Both the position numbers and the translations under genes were made by a program. Source: Corynebacterium accolens (lineage in GTDB: Bacteria; Actinomycetota; Actinomycetes; Mycobacteriales; Mycobacteriaceae). Taken from it: 64,000 nt of DNA. The notes below the pieces were generated by a model that saw nothing but the letters and a program-made list of their open reading frames with translations, was not told the origin of the DNA and did no database searches. Position 1 is the stretch's first letter; each line of letters opens with the position of its first letter. Positions 42,910-51,706 of this stretch are shown one piece after another. The stretch is taken from positions 620,001 to 684,000 of the forward strand of contig NZ_CP046605.1 in NCBI RefSeq assembly GCF_023520795.1, written 5' to 3'.

Positions 42910-44004
42910 ATGACTGAAGCAGCCACTACTTATGGTGCCACCACCGATGCGGTGATTTTGGTGGGCGGGCGCGGAACTCGCCTGCGCCCACTGACCATTG
43001 GTACGCCCAAGCCCATGCTGCCGACGGCGAACTACCCGTTCCTGCAGCACCTGCTCGCCCGCATCAAGGCAGCGGGCATTGAGCACGTGGTGATGTCCAC
43101 CTCGTACAAGGCAGAGGTTTTTGAGGAATACTTTGGCGATGGCTCTGAGCTTGGCCTGGACATCGAATACGTGGTGGAAGAAACCGCGCTGGGCACCGGC
43201 GGCGGTATCCGCAACGTCTATGACAAGCTGCGCAATGACACCGTCATGGTCTTCAACGGCGACGTGCTCTCCGGCATGGATCTAGAGGGCATTTTGACCA
43301 CGCACCACAACAAGGGTGCCGATGTCACCATGCACCTGCTCAACGTGGCGGATCCGCGCGCCTTTGGCTGCGTGCCCACGGATTCTGAGGGCCGGGTCAC
43401 GGCCTTTTTGGAAAAGACCGAGGATCCACCAACCAACCAGATCAATGCCGGCTGCTACGTCTTTGACCGCTCCGTCATCGAATCCATCCCGGCAGGCCGC
43501 GTGGTTTCGGTCGAGCGTGAGACCTTCCCGGGCTTGCTTGCCGATGGCCGCCTGGTCGTCGGCCACGTCGATAACTCCTACTGGCGCGATATGGGCCGCC
43601 CCGATGACTTCACCCGCGGTTCCTCCGACCTGGTGCGCGGCATCGCGCCATCGCCGCTCTTGGAAGGCCGCACCGGCGAATCCCTCGTGGAATCCTCTGC
43701 GGGTATTGCCGGCGGCGTGCTGCTGCTATCTGGCACCGCGGTGGGCCGCGGATCCGAGGTGGGCGCCGGTTCCCGCCTCGAGGGGACCGTGGTCTTTGAT
43801 GGCGTGCGCATCGAACCAGGCGCCATCATCCACAACTCCATCATCGCCTCCGGCGCGCATATTGGCGCCAATGCGGTCATCGAAAACTGCGTCATTGGCG
43901 AAGGCGCCCACGTTGGCGCCCGCTGCGAGCTCGTGGACGGCATGCGGGTATTTCCTGGTGTGACCATCCCCGATGCCGGCATTCGCTTTAGCTCTGACGC
44001 CTAA
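42910..44004 (+). CDS. manC: Mannose-1-phosphate guanylyltransferase (GDP-mannose pyrophosphorylase)
   Basis: 364 residues from ATG 42910, with AAAGGA 5 bases before it (ATG 42904 is also possible). Nucleotidyl transferase domain: AVILVGGRGTRLRPLTIGTPKPMLP, ETALGTGGGIRNVYDKL, VMVFNGDVLSGMD, and a C-terminal left-handed beta-helix of hexapeptide repeats (GVRIEPGAIIHNSIIASGAHIGANAVIENCVIGEGAHVGARCEL). Makes GDP-mannose from mannose-1-P, supplied by the phosphomannomutase downstream, for lipomannan and phosphatidylinositol mannosides. Also called rmlA2 or manB in corynebacterial annotation. Confidence 0.9.
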   Translation: MTEAATTYGATTDAVILVGGRGTRLRPLTIGTPKPMLPTANYPFLQHLLARIKAAGIEHVVMSTSYKAEVFEEYFGDGSELGLDIEYVVEETALGTGGGIRNVYDKLRNDTVMVFNGDVLSGMDLEGILTTHHNKGADVTMHLLNVADPRAFGCVPTDSEGRVTAFLEKTEDPPTNQINAGCYVFDRSVIESIPAGRVVSVERETFPGLLADGRLVVGHVDNSYWRDMGRPDDFTRGSSDLVRGIAPSPLLEGRTGESLVESSAGIAGGVLLLSGTAVGRGSEVGAGSRLEGTVVFDGVRIEPGAIIHNSIIASGAHIGANAVIENCVIGEGAHVGARCELVDGMRVFPGVTIPDAGIRFSSDA

Positions 44005-44433
44005 AGCACCCACCACCTACCCTCCGCACCGCTTTCAGCTCGGCCACGAGCGCGGTGTGGAGGGCTTTGTGATCCCTGCCCGGCTGAGATTTTGGGAGAC
44101 ACGCCGACACTTCCTGAAAATTGTTGACAGAAAAACCGGGCACCACTATATATAGTACCCCCTACCTATACCCCCGGATAGCACCGGGTGTTACTAATGT
44201 GACGGATGGGGATCGTGTGCAGCGTTTTTGCGATAAAGCGCGAAAAAGGCACTAATTCAGGTTGACGATATTTAGTGATCCGGTGTGAAATTACATCAGT
44301 GCAAGAAACGGCGACCGACACACCCGTTTTTACGGATTGGCTCGAGGATTGACGGCGATTCAGCCGCACTTCAGCCTCGTGTACAGTCGGTTGCATTGAT
44401 TAGGATTACCCAACCTCGGAGAAAGGAAAAGGC
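44005..44433. other. 429-bp intergenic region upstream of whiB2
   Basis: No gene. Contains the promoter at 44124-44152 and therefore a long untranslated leader of roughly 270 nt before whiB2, plus candidate half-site elements I cannot assign. A TTGACG at 44262 lacks a convincing -10 at proper spacing. Confidence 0.6.
44124..44156 (+). promoter_or_regulatory. Strong promoter of the whiB2 gene with palindromic -10
   Basis: TTGACA (44124-44129) is 17 bases from TATATA (44147-44152), a near-consensus housekeeping promoter. The -10 lies inside a 12-bp perfect palindrome ACTATATATAGT (44145-44156), so a factor could cover it. Confidence 0.6.
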
Positions 44434-44736
44434 GTGGACAAAATGGCTAATAACAACGCCATTCTCCGTGGCGGTGCTGCTGCAGAGGTATCGCTCGATG
44501 AACTCTTCGGTGCCGTCGAGCAGGAGTGGCAGGATCAAGCGTTGTGCGCGCAGACGGATCCAGAGGCATTCTTCCCCGAAAAGGGAGGTTCCACCCGTGA
44601 GGCAAAGCGTATCTGCCAAGCCTGCGCGGTGCGCGATGAGTGCCTGGAATACGCGCTGGAGCACGATGAACGCTTCGGAATTTGGGGCGGGCTTTCGGAC
44701 CGCGAACGCCGCCGCCTCAAGCGCGAGATTGGTTAA
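44434..44736 (+). CDS. whcD: WhiB2-type [4Fe-4S] transcription factor (WhcD)
   Basis: 100 residues, GTG start at 44434. Four cysteines hold the iron-sulfur cluster: Cys38, Cys61, Cys64 and Cys70 (C-x22-C-x2-C-x5-C), followed by the GIWGG turn and a basic tail (LSDRERRRLKREIG). In mycobacteria WhiB2 and in C. glutamicum WhcD act with WhiA in controlling cell division. Position between manC and the conserved zincin-like gene matches that genomic context. Regulated from the long leader promoter upstream; a strong terminator follows. Confidence 0.93.
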   Translation: MDKMANNNAILRGGAAAEVSLDELFGAVEQEWQDQALCAQTDPEAFFPEKGGSTREAKRICQACAVRDECLEYALEHDERFGIWGGLSDRERRRLKREIG

Positions 44737-44750
44737 TTAAGTTGTGTGTG

Positions 44751-44802
44751 CTCTAGCCCTTGGCTGCGACCTACGTGGTGTGGCCAAGGGCTAGAGTTTT
44801 CT
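44751..44802. terminator. Bidirectional terminator after whiB2
   Basis: CTCTAGCCCTTGGC (44751-44764) pairs with GCCAAGGGCTAGAG (44783-44796), a 14-bp stem, followed by TTTT CTCTG. Located between whcD and the converging zincin-like gene. Confidence 0.85.
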
Positions 44803-44822
44803 CTGTGGTGCGAAAAGTGTCC

Positions 44823-45299
44823 CTACCAGCTATAGCGCGGGTCTACCTCCTCTGGGGCGAGGTTTAAGTAATTGGCCACCAGGGCGGTAATGACCGTGCC
44901 GAGGAGCTCTGCGCGCTCGGCGGAGGTCACGGCACGCTGCTCAATGGGCATGCGGAAGATAACGAGCCGGGCGCGGGTAGGGCTACCAGCGGAATCGACA
45001 CCGGCGGGCACGATGCGGCCGAGCGGCACGGGGCCATCGGCAATGATTTCATCCGGCAGCACCGTCATATCCGCCGAAAGGCGCATGCGCGGGATGGTGT
45101 CTACCGCAAGGTCGAGCCCGCGCAATTGCGGGGCGAAGGCGTGCTGAATGGGTGCGTAGGCCTCGAGGATGGCGGCATCGAAAAGCTCGCGGGCGCTGCG
45201 GTAGCGTGGGGTTTGCTGCGGCAGAAGGGGCCCGTGCAGGCCGCGCCCGTGGCGATCGTGGGCGGGGCGGATATGCGGGCGGGGGCGAGCAGCGGTCAT
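44823..45299 (-). CDS. Metallopeptidase-family protein without HExxH (Rv3259-like)
   Basis: 158 residues. Conserved actinobacterial neighbour of whiB2 and the DUF3499 gene. Usual annotation is metallopeptidase family protein, but I see no HExxH; the region where the zinc helix would lie reads ERAELLGTVITALVANYLN. The ending PEEVDPRYSW is characteristic. Probably a catalytically dead zincin-like protein. Divergent from the DUF3499 gene across 88 bp. Confidence 0.75.
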   Translation of the reverse strand: MTAARPRPHIRPAHDRHGRGLHGPLLPQQTPRYRSARELFDAAILEAYAPIQHAFAPQLRGLDLAVDTIPRMRLSADMTVLPDEIIADGPVPLGRIVPAGVDSAGSPTRARLVIFRMPIEQRAVTSAERAELLGTVITALVANYLNLAPEEVDPRYSW

Positions 45300-45387
45300 G
45301 GCGTTGATTCTAAAGCTCTAAGGTTGCGCAATAAGTGCAGCCACGCCGGGGAAGTACTATCTAAATCTCAACCAAGGGTTTAGACTA

Positions 45388-45885
45388 ATGCGCGTGACTG
45401 AATCTCGCCATTGCTCCCGCCCAGGCTGCGGCCGACCCGCCGTGGCGACGTTGACCTACGCATACGCGGATCAAACCGCCGTGGTTGGCCCGCTGGCAGA
45501 AGAGGATAACCCGCACAGCTGGGATCTCTGCAGCACCCACCGCGACCGCATCTCCGCGCCGGTGGGCTGGGAGCTGGTGCGCGTAGACCGCATCGAGCTC
45601 GACGAGGATGACGACCTTATGGCCCTGGCCCAGGCGGTCAAGGAAGATGGCAGGGTGACCACTGGGCTTGTCGATGACCGCAGCGCCGGCTCCGGGGCAG
45701 ATCCCATCGATTACGCCGCCACCTTCGATGGCGCTGATCCCGCCAATTCCAATCATCCGGTATTTCGCACCCGCCGCGTGGCCTATGCCAAAAAGGCCCG
45801 CCGCGCTCACCTGTCCGTCGTTCCTGATGCGCAGAGCGAAGATAATTCTGCCGAGAGGCAGGACACGGACACCGAATCTGATTAA
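45388..45885 (+). CDS. DUF3499-family protein
   Basis: 165 residues. N-terminal CSRPGCGRPAVATLTYAYADQTAVVGPL and DLCSTHRDRISAPVGWELVR with paired cysteines look like a small zinc ribbon; the remaining tail (AYAKKARRAHLSVVPDAQSEDNS) is poorly conserved. Matches the M. tuberculosis Rv3258c neighbour of manB. Function unknown. Upstream of pmmA. Confidence 0.8.
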   Translation: MRVTESRHCSRPGCGRPAVATLTYAYADQTAVVGPLAEEDNPHSWDLCSTHRDRISAPVGWELVRVDRIELDEDDDLMALAQAVKEDGRVTTGLVDDRSAGSGADPIDYAATFDGADPANSNHPVFRTRRVAYAKKARRAHLSVVPDAQSEDNSAERQDTDTESD

Positions 45886-45992
45886 AGCAAGGGCGCTGAG
45901 CACAGCGCCTGAGAAAACTCGCGCTACCTAGCCGCAGACACGGAAGGAGCACTGCGCTAGTTGCCCGTAGGCAGGGAGTATTATTGCGAGGT

Positions 45993-47360
45993 ATGCGAAC
46001 TCGTGAGCATCTTGATGCAGTGATTAAGGCCTATGACGTCCGTGGCGTGGTGGGCGAAGATATCGATGAAGACTTCGTGCGCGATACTGGCGCCGCCTTC
46101 GCCGCAATCCTGCGCGAAGAAGGCGAAAACACCGTGGCTGTAGGCCACGATATGCGCCCGTCTTCTCCCGCGTTGGCGCAAGCCTTTGCTGAGGGCGTGG
46201 TGAGCCAAGGCCTCCATGTGACGCTTTTGGGGCTTACCTCTACCGATGAGCTCTACTATGCGGCGGGTTCTATGGAGTGCGCGGGCGCGATGTTTACCGC
46301 CTCCCACAACCCGGCGAAGTACAACGGCATCAAGCTCTGCCGCGCCGGTGCCGTCCCCGTGGGGCAACAGACTGGGTTGGAAGAAATCAAGCAGATGCTT
46401 ATCGATGGCACCCCAAGCTACGACGGCCCTAATGGTGCCATCGCCGAGCAAGAAATCCTGACCGGCTACGCGGACTTCCTGCGTCACCTCGTGCCGCTGG
46501 AAGAATCCAAGCCGCTGGTCGTCGCCGTCGATGCCGCCAATGGCATGGGCGGGCACACGGTCCCGGCCGTTTTCGATGGCCTGCCCTTTGATGTCCGCGA
46601 TCTCTACTTTGAGCTCGACGGCACCTTCCCCAACCACGAGGCGAACCCGCTGGATCCCAAGAACTTGGAGGATCTGCAGAAATTCACCGTAGAGCAAAAC
46701 GCCGATATCGGCCTTGCCTTCGACGGCGACGCCGACCGTTGCTTCGTGGTGGATGAAAAGGGCCAGCCGGTATCGCCGTCTGCCATCTGCGCGCTGGTGG
46801 CCAGCCGCTACTTGGATAAGTTCCCGGGCGCGACCATCATCCACAACCTGATTACCTCCAAGACGGTGCCGGAGCTCATCGCGGAAAAGGGCGGTACCGC
46901 CGTGCGCACGCGCGTGGGCCACTCCTTCATTAAGGCCCAAATGGCCGAGCACACGGCGGCCTTTGGCGGCGAGCACTCCGCGCACTACTACTTCCAGGAA
47001 TTCTGGAATGCCGATTCCGGCATGCTGGCCGCTATGCACGTCCTGGCCGCGTTGGGACAGACGGATAAGCCGCTCAGCGAGCTCATGGCGGAATACTCCC
47101 GCTACGAGGCTTCCGGGGAGATCAACTCCACCGTGGCGGACCAAAAGGCCGCCACTCAGGCTGTGCTCGATGGGCTGGCGGATAAGATCGAATCCGTCGA
47201 TGAGCTCGATGGCGTTACGGTCGAGCTCAAGGGCACGGACGCGTGGTTCAATGTGCGCGCTTCCAATACCGAGCCGCTGCTACGGCTCAACGTTGAGGCG
47301 AAGACCTCCGAAGAGGTTCAGCAGATCGTAGACGAGGTCCTCGCCATCATCAGGCGCTAA
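45993..47360 (+). CDS. pmmA: Phosphomannomutase (alpha-D-phosphohexomutase family)
   Basis: 455 residues from ATG 45993 (a TTG at 45984 is in frame). Interconverts mannose-6-P and mannose-1-P; also possible phosphoglucomutase activity. Phosphoserine loop FTASHNPAKYNG, metal loop DGDADR in IGLAFDGDADRCFVVDEKG, sugar-binding loop GGEHSAHYYFQEFWNADSGM, and a C-terminal phosphate loop RASNTEPLLRLNVEA. Provides mannose-1-P for ManC. In C. glutamicum the TobH-like gene and manA follow directly; here a sulfur cluster is inserted just after it. Confidence 0.93.
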   Translation: MRTREHLDAVIKAYDVRGVVGEDIDEDFVRDTGAAFAAILREEGENTVAVGHDMRPSSPALAQAFAEGVVSQGLHVTLLGLTSTDELYYAAGSMECAGAMFTASHNPAKYNGIKLCRAGAVPVGQQTGLEEIKQMLIDGTPSYDGPNGAIAEQEILTGYADFLRHLVPLEESKPLVVAVDAANGMGGHTVPAVFDGLPFDVRDLYFELDGTFPNHEANPLDPKNLEDLQKFTVEQNADIGLAFDGDADRCFVVDEKGQPVSPSAICALVASRYLDKFPGATIIHNLITSKTVPELIAEKGGTAVRTRVGHSFIKAQMAEHTAAFGGEHSAHYYFQEFWNADSGMLAAMHVLAALGQTDKPLSELMAEYSRYEASGEINSTVADQKAATQAVLDGLADKIESVDELDGVTVELKGTDAWFNVRASNTEPLLRLNVEAKTSEEVQQIVDEVLAIIRR

Positions 47361-47377
47361 TTACTGGAGTTACTGAA

Positions 47378-48730
47378 TTACTGCGCGCGGGAGTGGGCGA
47401 CCATGTCTTCCCACTCCACGTACTTCTTTCGCTCGCGGCCTTCGCGCTCGCCCAAAGCGCGCTCAGCGGCATCGAGGCGTTGCCAATCCTGCCAGGTGAG
47501 GTAGTCGATGCCCTTATCCGCGAAGGCCTCGGTGATATCGCCGGCGGTGGGGGACGGTAGGGTGCCCGCGGCGGCATCATCAAGCAGCATGCCAATGGTT
47601 TCGCTGGCATCGGACTTGGTATTGCCAATCAGGCCCACGGGCCCGCGTTTTACCCAGCCGGTGGTGTAGAGGCCGGGCACGATGGCGCCCTCTTCGTCGA
47701 TGACGTGGCCGCCGTCATTGTTGATGACGTTTTTCTCGCTATTAAATGGCACGCCGTCCACGGCGTCCGAGCGGTAGCCCGTGGCAAAGTAGACCGCTTG
47801 CACTGGCCACGTGGTGAATTTACCCGTCCCGCGCACGCTGCCATCGCCGGTCAGCTCGGTGCGCTCCGTTTTAATCCCGCTCACCCGGCCGTTCTCACCG
47901 AGGATCTCCACCGGCTGCTCAAAGAGATGAATCTGCAGCGTATGCGGGGCCTTTTTGGGATCGCGAATGGCATATTGCTCAAGAACCTGGCAGACCAAAT
48001 CCGTGGACTTGCTGGAAGCGCGTGCCTCTAGCGAGGCCTCATCGTAATCAATATCTTCGGGGGAGACGACCACATTGATGTTATCCGAGTGGTCGAGCTC
48101 TTTGAGCTCTTGCGGGGTGAACTTGGCTTGGGCGGGCCCGCGGCGCCCGAAGACGCGTACGGTCTCTGCCTTATTTTGTGCCAGCGAATCGTAGACATTA
48201 TCGGCGATCTCGGTCACCTTAAGTTCATCGCCAGTCTTGGCCAAGATACGCGAGACGTCCAGGCCCACATTGCCCACGCCGATGACAGCGACCTCGCTGG
48301 CGGAGAGGTCCCATTCGCGCTCAAAGCGCGGATTGCCGTCATAGAAGCCTACGAATTCACCGGCGCCGTGCACGCCCTGCAGCTGTGCGCCGGGGATATC
48401 GCGGTGGCGATCGCCTACCGCACCGGTGGCAAAGACGACGGCATCGTAGTGCTGCTGCAGCTCGTCCACGGTGATATCGCGGCCGATGTGCACGTTGGTA
48501 AGCAGGCGAATCTGCTCCGTGTCCAATACACGGTGCAGGGATTTAATGATGCCTTTAATGCGTGGATGGTCAGGGGCCACGCCGTAGCGGATGAGGCCGA
48601 AGGGAGCGGGCATCTGCTCAATGAGATCGATGTGTACATTGCCACCGGTCTTTTTCACCAAGATATCGGAGGCGTAAATGCCAGCGGGGCCGGCACCGAT
48701 GACGGCTACGTTTAAGGGTTTATCTGACAC
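47378..48730 (-). CDS. fpr2: Ferredoxin-NADP+ reductase (FprA/Fpr2 type)
   Basis: 450 residues, GTG start at 48730. Adrenodoxin-reductase-like: FAD-binding VAVIGAGPAGIYASDIL at the N-terminus, PFGLIRYGVAPDHPRIK, VAVIGVGNVGLDVSRIL for NADP, FGRRGPAQAKFT, and the C-terminal SDASETIGMLLDDA region. Supplies reduced ferredoxin to the sulfite reductase encoded divergently. The same gene neighbours cysIX in C. glutamicum (fpr2-cysIXHDNYZ). Its promoter region carries an McbR-type operator. It converges on pmmA with a 17-bp gap. Confidence 0.94.
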   Translation of the reverse strand: MSDKPLNVAVIGAGPAGIYASDILVKKTGGNVHIDLIEQMPAPFGLIRYGVAPDHPRIKGIIKSLHRVLDTEQIRLLTNVHIGRDITVDELQQHYDAVVFATGAVGDRHRDIPGAQLQGVHGAGEFVGFYDGNPRFEREWDLSASEVAVIGVGNVGLDVSRILAKTGDELKVTEIADNVYDSLAQNKAETVRVFGRRGPAQAKFTPQELKELDHSDNINVVVSPEDIDYDEASLEARASSKSTDLVCQVLEQYAIRDPKKAPHTLQIHLFEQPVEILGENGRVSGIKTERTELTGDGSVRGTGKFTTWPVQAVYFATGYRSDAVDGVPFNSEKNVINNDGGHVIDEEGAIVPGLYTTGWVKRGPVGLIGNTKSDASETIGMLLDDAAAGTLPSPTAGDITEAFADKGIDYLTWQDWQRLDAAERALGEREGRERKKYVEWEDMVAHSRAQ

Positions 48731-48807
48731 GGTAATTTTGCCTTTCTTGTCTGCGTAGTCTCCCGCGGTGGGATGAAGGGAACGGGCCCTCGATAAATAT
48801 GCGTAAA

Positions 48808-48823
48808 TAGACCAATTAGTCTA
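48808..48823. promoter_or_regulatory. McbR-type operator 1 (fpr2 side)
   Basis: TAGAC-N6-GTCTA: TAGAC at 48808-48812, CAATTA, GTCTA at 48819-48823, a perfect match to the McbR (sulfur regulator) motif known from C. glutamicum. It lies close to fpr2 on the minus strand. Confidence 0.85.
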
Positions 48824-48959
48824 ATTCTCGTGGGCGAGCGCGGGATTTCTCTTAAGAGAGTGAACCGTATGGTCTGTTTGCGCACAAGCGGAATAATTAG
48901 ATTCTTTATTAAACCTTCTCAAAGTGCAGGTCATAGCTTTGGGAAAAGTGAAAATAAAA

Positions 48960-48975
48960 CAGACCGCTTTGTCTG
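48960..48975. promoter_or_regulatory. McbR-like operator 2 (cysI side)
   Basis: CAGAC-N6-GTCTG at 48960-48975, a perfect palindrome of the same spacing with outer T/A replaced by C/G. A half-site TAGAC follows at 48981-48987. Likely bound by McbR or a relative in front of cysI. Confidence 0.65.
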
Positions 48976-49034
48976 CAATCTATAGACGGGTAGGTTTTCC
49001 CTCAATACTTTGAAAGGGAGGTCTACACCACATT

Positions 49035-50711
49035 ATGGCTACCGCAACAACGACCAAACGCAAGCCACGCGCCAATAAGCCCGAGGGCCAGTGGAAAATC
49101 GACGGTAAAGAACCGTTGAATAACGATGAGGCCATCAAACAGGATGATGGTGGTCTCTCCGCTAAGCAGCGCGTGATAGACATCTACTCCAAGCAGGGAT
49201 TTTCCTCCATCCCGCCGGAGGATTTAGCACCGCGCTTTAAATGGTTAGGCCTGTATACGCAGCGCAACCAGAACCTGGGCGGGGAGATGACCGCCAAATT
49301 ATCTAACGCGGAATTGCAAGATGAATACTTCATGATGCGCGTGCGCTTCGATGGCGGCCGCGCCGATCCAGCCAAGCTGCGCGCGGTGGGAGAAATCTCG
49401 CGCGATTATGCCCGCTCCACCGCGGACTTTACGGACCGCCAGAATATTCAGCTGCACTGGATTCAGATCGAAGACGTACCCACCATCTGGGACAAACTCG
49501 AATCTGTGGGCCTGGGCACCTTGATGGGGTGTGGCGATGTGCCGCGCGTCATCTTGGGCTCGCCGGTCGCGGGAGTGGCCGAGGATGAAATCATCGATGC
49601 CACCCCAGCCATCGAGGAGATTAAGAATAATTACTTACCGCGCGAGGAGTTCCATAACCTTCCCCGCAAGTTCAAAACTGCTATTTCCGGCAATGCGCGC
49701 CAGGACGTGACGCACGAAATTCAAGACGTTGCCTTCGTCGGCGTCAACCACCCCGAATATGGCCCCGGCTTTGACTGCTTTGTGGGCGGGGGACTATCCA
49801 CCAACCCGATGCTCTCGCAATCCTTGGGCGCGTGGGTGCCACTCGAGCGCGTGCCGGAAGTATGGGCCGGTGTAGTCAGCATCTTCCGCGACTACGGCTT
49901 CCGCCGCAACCGCAACCGCGCGCGGCTGAAGTTTTTGGTGGCTAAATGGGGCATCGACAAGTTCCGCCAGGTCCTTGAGGAAGAGTACCTGGAGAAGCCG
50001 CTTGCCGATGGCATCCCGCTCGAGGTTAATCCCGGCAGCCGCGATCACCTGGGCGTGCACAGGCAAAAGGACGGCAAGTTCTACGTCGGCGTAAAACCCA
50101 CCGTGGGCCATGCAACGGGCGAGCAGCTCATTGCCATTGCCGATGTCGCGGAAAAATTCGGCATTTCGCGCATCCGTACCACCCCGATGAAGGAATTGCT
50201 CTTCCTCGATGTGGAAGAAGACGATATTCCGGCACTTTCGCGCGCGCTGGATGAAACGGGCCTGTATTCCCAGCCCACGGAGTTTCGCCGCGGCGTCATT
50301 TCCTGCACTGGGCTGGAATTTTGCAAGTTGGCGCACGTGACCACGAAGGCCCGCGCCATCGAATTGGTGGACATCCTCGAAGACACCCTGGGGGATTTGG
50401 ACGTACCCATTTCTATCGCACTCAATGGCTGCCCCAATGCGTGCGCGCGCTCCCAGGTATCCGATATCGGACTTAAAGGTCAGATCGTCACCGATGCCGA
50501 TGGCAACCGCGTCGAAGGATTCCAAGTCCACCTAGGCGGTGCCCTCGGCCTTTCTCCCGACTGGGGCCGCAAGCTCCGCGGACACAAGGTCGTAGCCGAT
50601 GAGGTACCGGACTACGTCATACGGCTGGTCAATAAATATAAGGAACAACGCGAAGAAGGCGAGCAGTTTCGCCACTGGGTACTGCGCGCCGAGGAGGAAG
50701 ATCTGCAGTGA
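49035..50711 (+). CDS. cysI: Ferredoxin-dependent sulfite reductase (CysI/SirA type)
   Basis: 558 residues. Reduces sulfite to sulfide with six electrons from ferredoxin on a siroheme-[4Fe-4S] centre. Cluster-binding cysteines are Cys424, Cys430, Cys466 and Cys470 (TGLEFCK and NGCPNACARS). Two sulfite/nitrite reductase half-domains are visible (FYVGVKPTVGHATGEQLIAIADVAEKFG, ARSTADFTDRQNIQLHWIQIED). The similarity to NirA means nitrite reductase cannot be excluded, but gene context (CysX, chelatase, CobA, McbR sites) points to sulfite. Overlaps cysX by 4 bases. Confidence 0.93.
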   Translation: MATATTTKRKPRANKPEGQWKIDGKEPLNNDEAIKQDDGGLSAKQRVIDIYSKQGFSSIPPEDLAPRFKWLGLYTQRNQNLGGEMTAKLSNAELQDEYFMMRVRFDGGRADPAKLRAVGEISRDYARSTADFTDRQNIQLHWIQIEDVPTIWDKLESVGLGTLMGCGDVPRVILGSPVAGVAEDEIIDATPAIEEIKNNYLPREEFHNLPRKFKTAISGNARQDVTHEIQDVAFVGVNHPEYGPGFDCFVGGGLSTNPMLSQSLGAWVPLERVPEVWAGVVSIFRDYGFRRNRNRARLKFLVAKWGIDKFRQVLEEEYLEKPLADGIPLEVNPGSRDHLGVHRQKDGKFYVGVKPTVGHATGEQLIAIADVAEKFGISRIRTTPMKELLFLDVEEDDIPALSRALDETGLYSQPTEFRRGVISCTGLEFCKLAHVTTKARAIELVDILEDTLGDLDVPISIALNGCPNACARSQVSDIGLKGQIVTDADGNRVEGFQVHLGGALGLSPDWGRKLRGHKVVADEVPDYVIRLVNKYKEQREEGEQFRHWVLRAEEEDLQ

Positions 50712-50959
50712 ATTTCCGCCGTAAACCTAATCCCAATCGCAATCACCCCACCTTTTGCCCTTACTGCGCCGGCACCGATCTGTTCCCGGATGAAGAAGAC
50801 GACTTTGCCTGGAATTGCCAGGAATGCCTGCGCGTATTTTCGGTCCGCTTCCACGGCCAAGACGATGCCCCCGTGGCACCGGCCCCGGCCGTTTCTTCCA
50901 CCGAAGCCCTGCAGCGCTCCCTAGCCCGCCGCGGACACTCCACGGCTCCGGTGGATTAA
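50708..50959 (+). CDS. cysX: CysX small zinc-ribbon protein
   Basis: 83 residues, GTG start at 50708 overlapping the cysI stop. Two CxxC pairs (FCPYCAG at residues 17-20 and NCQECL about 37-40) form a rubredoxin- or zinc-ribbon-like fold; the tail is Pro/Ala-rich and disordered. Present next to cysI in C. glutamicum as a small protein of unknown role, perhaps electron transfer to, or assembly of, the reductase. Translationally coupled to cysI. The chelatase gene follows 9 bp later. Confidence 0.88.
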   Translation: MNFRRKPNPNRNHPTFCPYCAGTDLFPDEEDDFAWNCQECLRVFSVRFHGQDDAPVAPAPAVSSTEALQRSLARRGHSTAPVD

Positions 50960-50968
50960 GGATGCACC

Positions 50969-51706
50969 ATGACCACACTCATCACCTTGTCCCACGGCTC
51001 GCGCCACCCGGGCGCCGCCGCTGGCATTGAACGGCTCACCCAGGCCGCTGCTGCCGCGATACCAGCCCGCCCTGCTTATCGGGCGGCGCACCTAGAGTTC
51101 AATACTCCCGATCTCACCGCAGCTGCGGTCGACCTCGCCCGTTGTGGGGAGGATACGGCCGTAGTCATTCCATTGCTCTTTACGCAGGGCTACCACCAGC
51201 GCGTTGACGTTCCCCGCGTTATCGCTGCGGCCGAACAGGCCTCAGGCCTGCGCTTGGTGCAAGGCGAGTGCTTAGGCGGAGGGCGCGCCGCAGAGCATGG
51301 CGTACGAGATGTGGGCAGGCGGGAAGCCGCAGAAGCGGACCTGGCGGCGGTGCTCGCGGCACGCGCAAGGCCGGAAGATACCCACCACGTCATCTACTCC
51401 GTCGGTTCCTCTGATGCTGCGGCCAATGACTCCATCCGCAGGCTTACCGCTCGGGTTTCTCAACTCACTGGCGTCCCCGCTACGGCCGCGTTCGCCACCC
51501 GGGGTGGCAGCAATGACATCCATGCATTGGCGAGGAGCACTGCGCGAATGCGGGTTATCCCGCTCTTTGTCACCGCAGGACTGCTCCTTAAACCACTGTC
51601 ATCTACCCCCAGCAATGTCACCGTCGATCCCGTTCTTGGTACCGATCTCGCTGGCATCGTTGCTGCTCATTATCACATCGCCCAGGAGGTCGGTGTCCCA
51701 TGCTAA
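50969..51706 (+). CDS. cysY: Sirohydrochlorin chelatase (CbiX/SirB-like, CysY)
   Basis: 245 residues. Inserts Fe2+ (or Co2+) into sirohydrochlorin. Motifs: TLSHGSRHPGAAAGIERL at the N-terminus, FLTQGYHQRVDVP-like VIPLLFTQGYHQRVDVPRVI (metal-binding histidines His14-Gly and His around residue 76), RVIPLFVTAGLLLK. A two-domain class II chelatase. Second to last gene of the cysIXYZ transcript; the next gene starts 7 bases before its end. Confidence 0.88.
   Translation: MTTLITLSHGSRHPGAAAGIERLTQAAAAAIPARPAYRAAHLEFNTPDLTAAAVDLARCGEDTAVVIPLLFTQGYHQRVDVPRVIAAAEQASGLRLVQGECLGGGRAAEHGVRDVGRREAAEADLAAVLAARARPEDTHHVIYSVGSSDAAANDSIRRLTARVSQLTGVPATAAFATRGGSNDIHALARSTARMRVIPLFVTAGLLLKPLSSTPSNVTVDPVLGTDLAGIVAAHYHIAQEVGVPC

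Larger units (their letters stand above)
48731..49034. other. 304-bp divergent regulatory region of the sulfur cluster
   Basis: Separates fpr2 and cysI. Contains two McbR-type palindromes (48808-48823 and 48960-48975) and the ribosome binding site of cysI (AAAGGGAGG, near 49012-49020). AT-rich stretches around 48890-48950 are likely promoters but are not individually assignable. Confidence 0.7.

Noticed and set aside
45981-47144. A 387-codon open frame antisense to pmmA
   Set aside because: Fully antisense to a gene with clear catalytic motifs; no recognisable domain.
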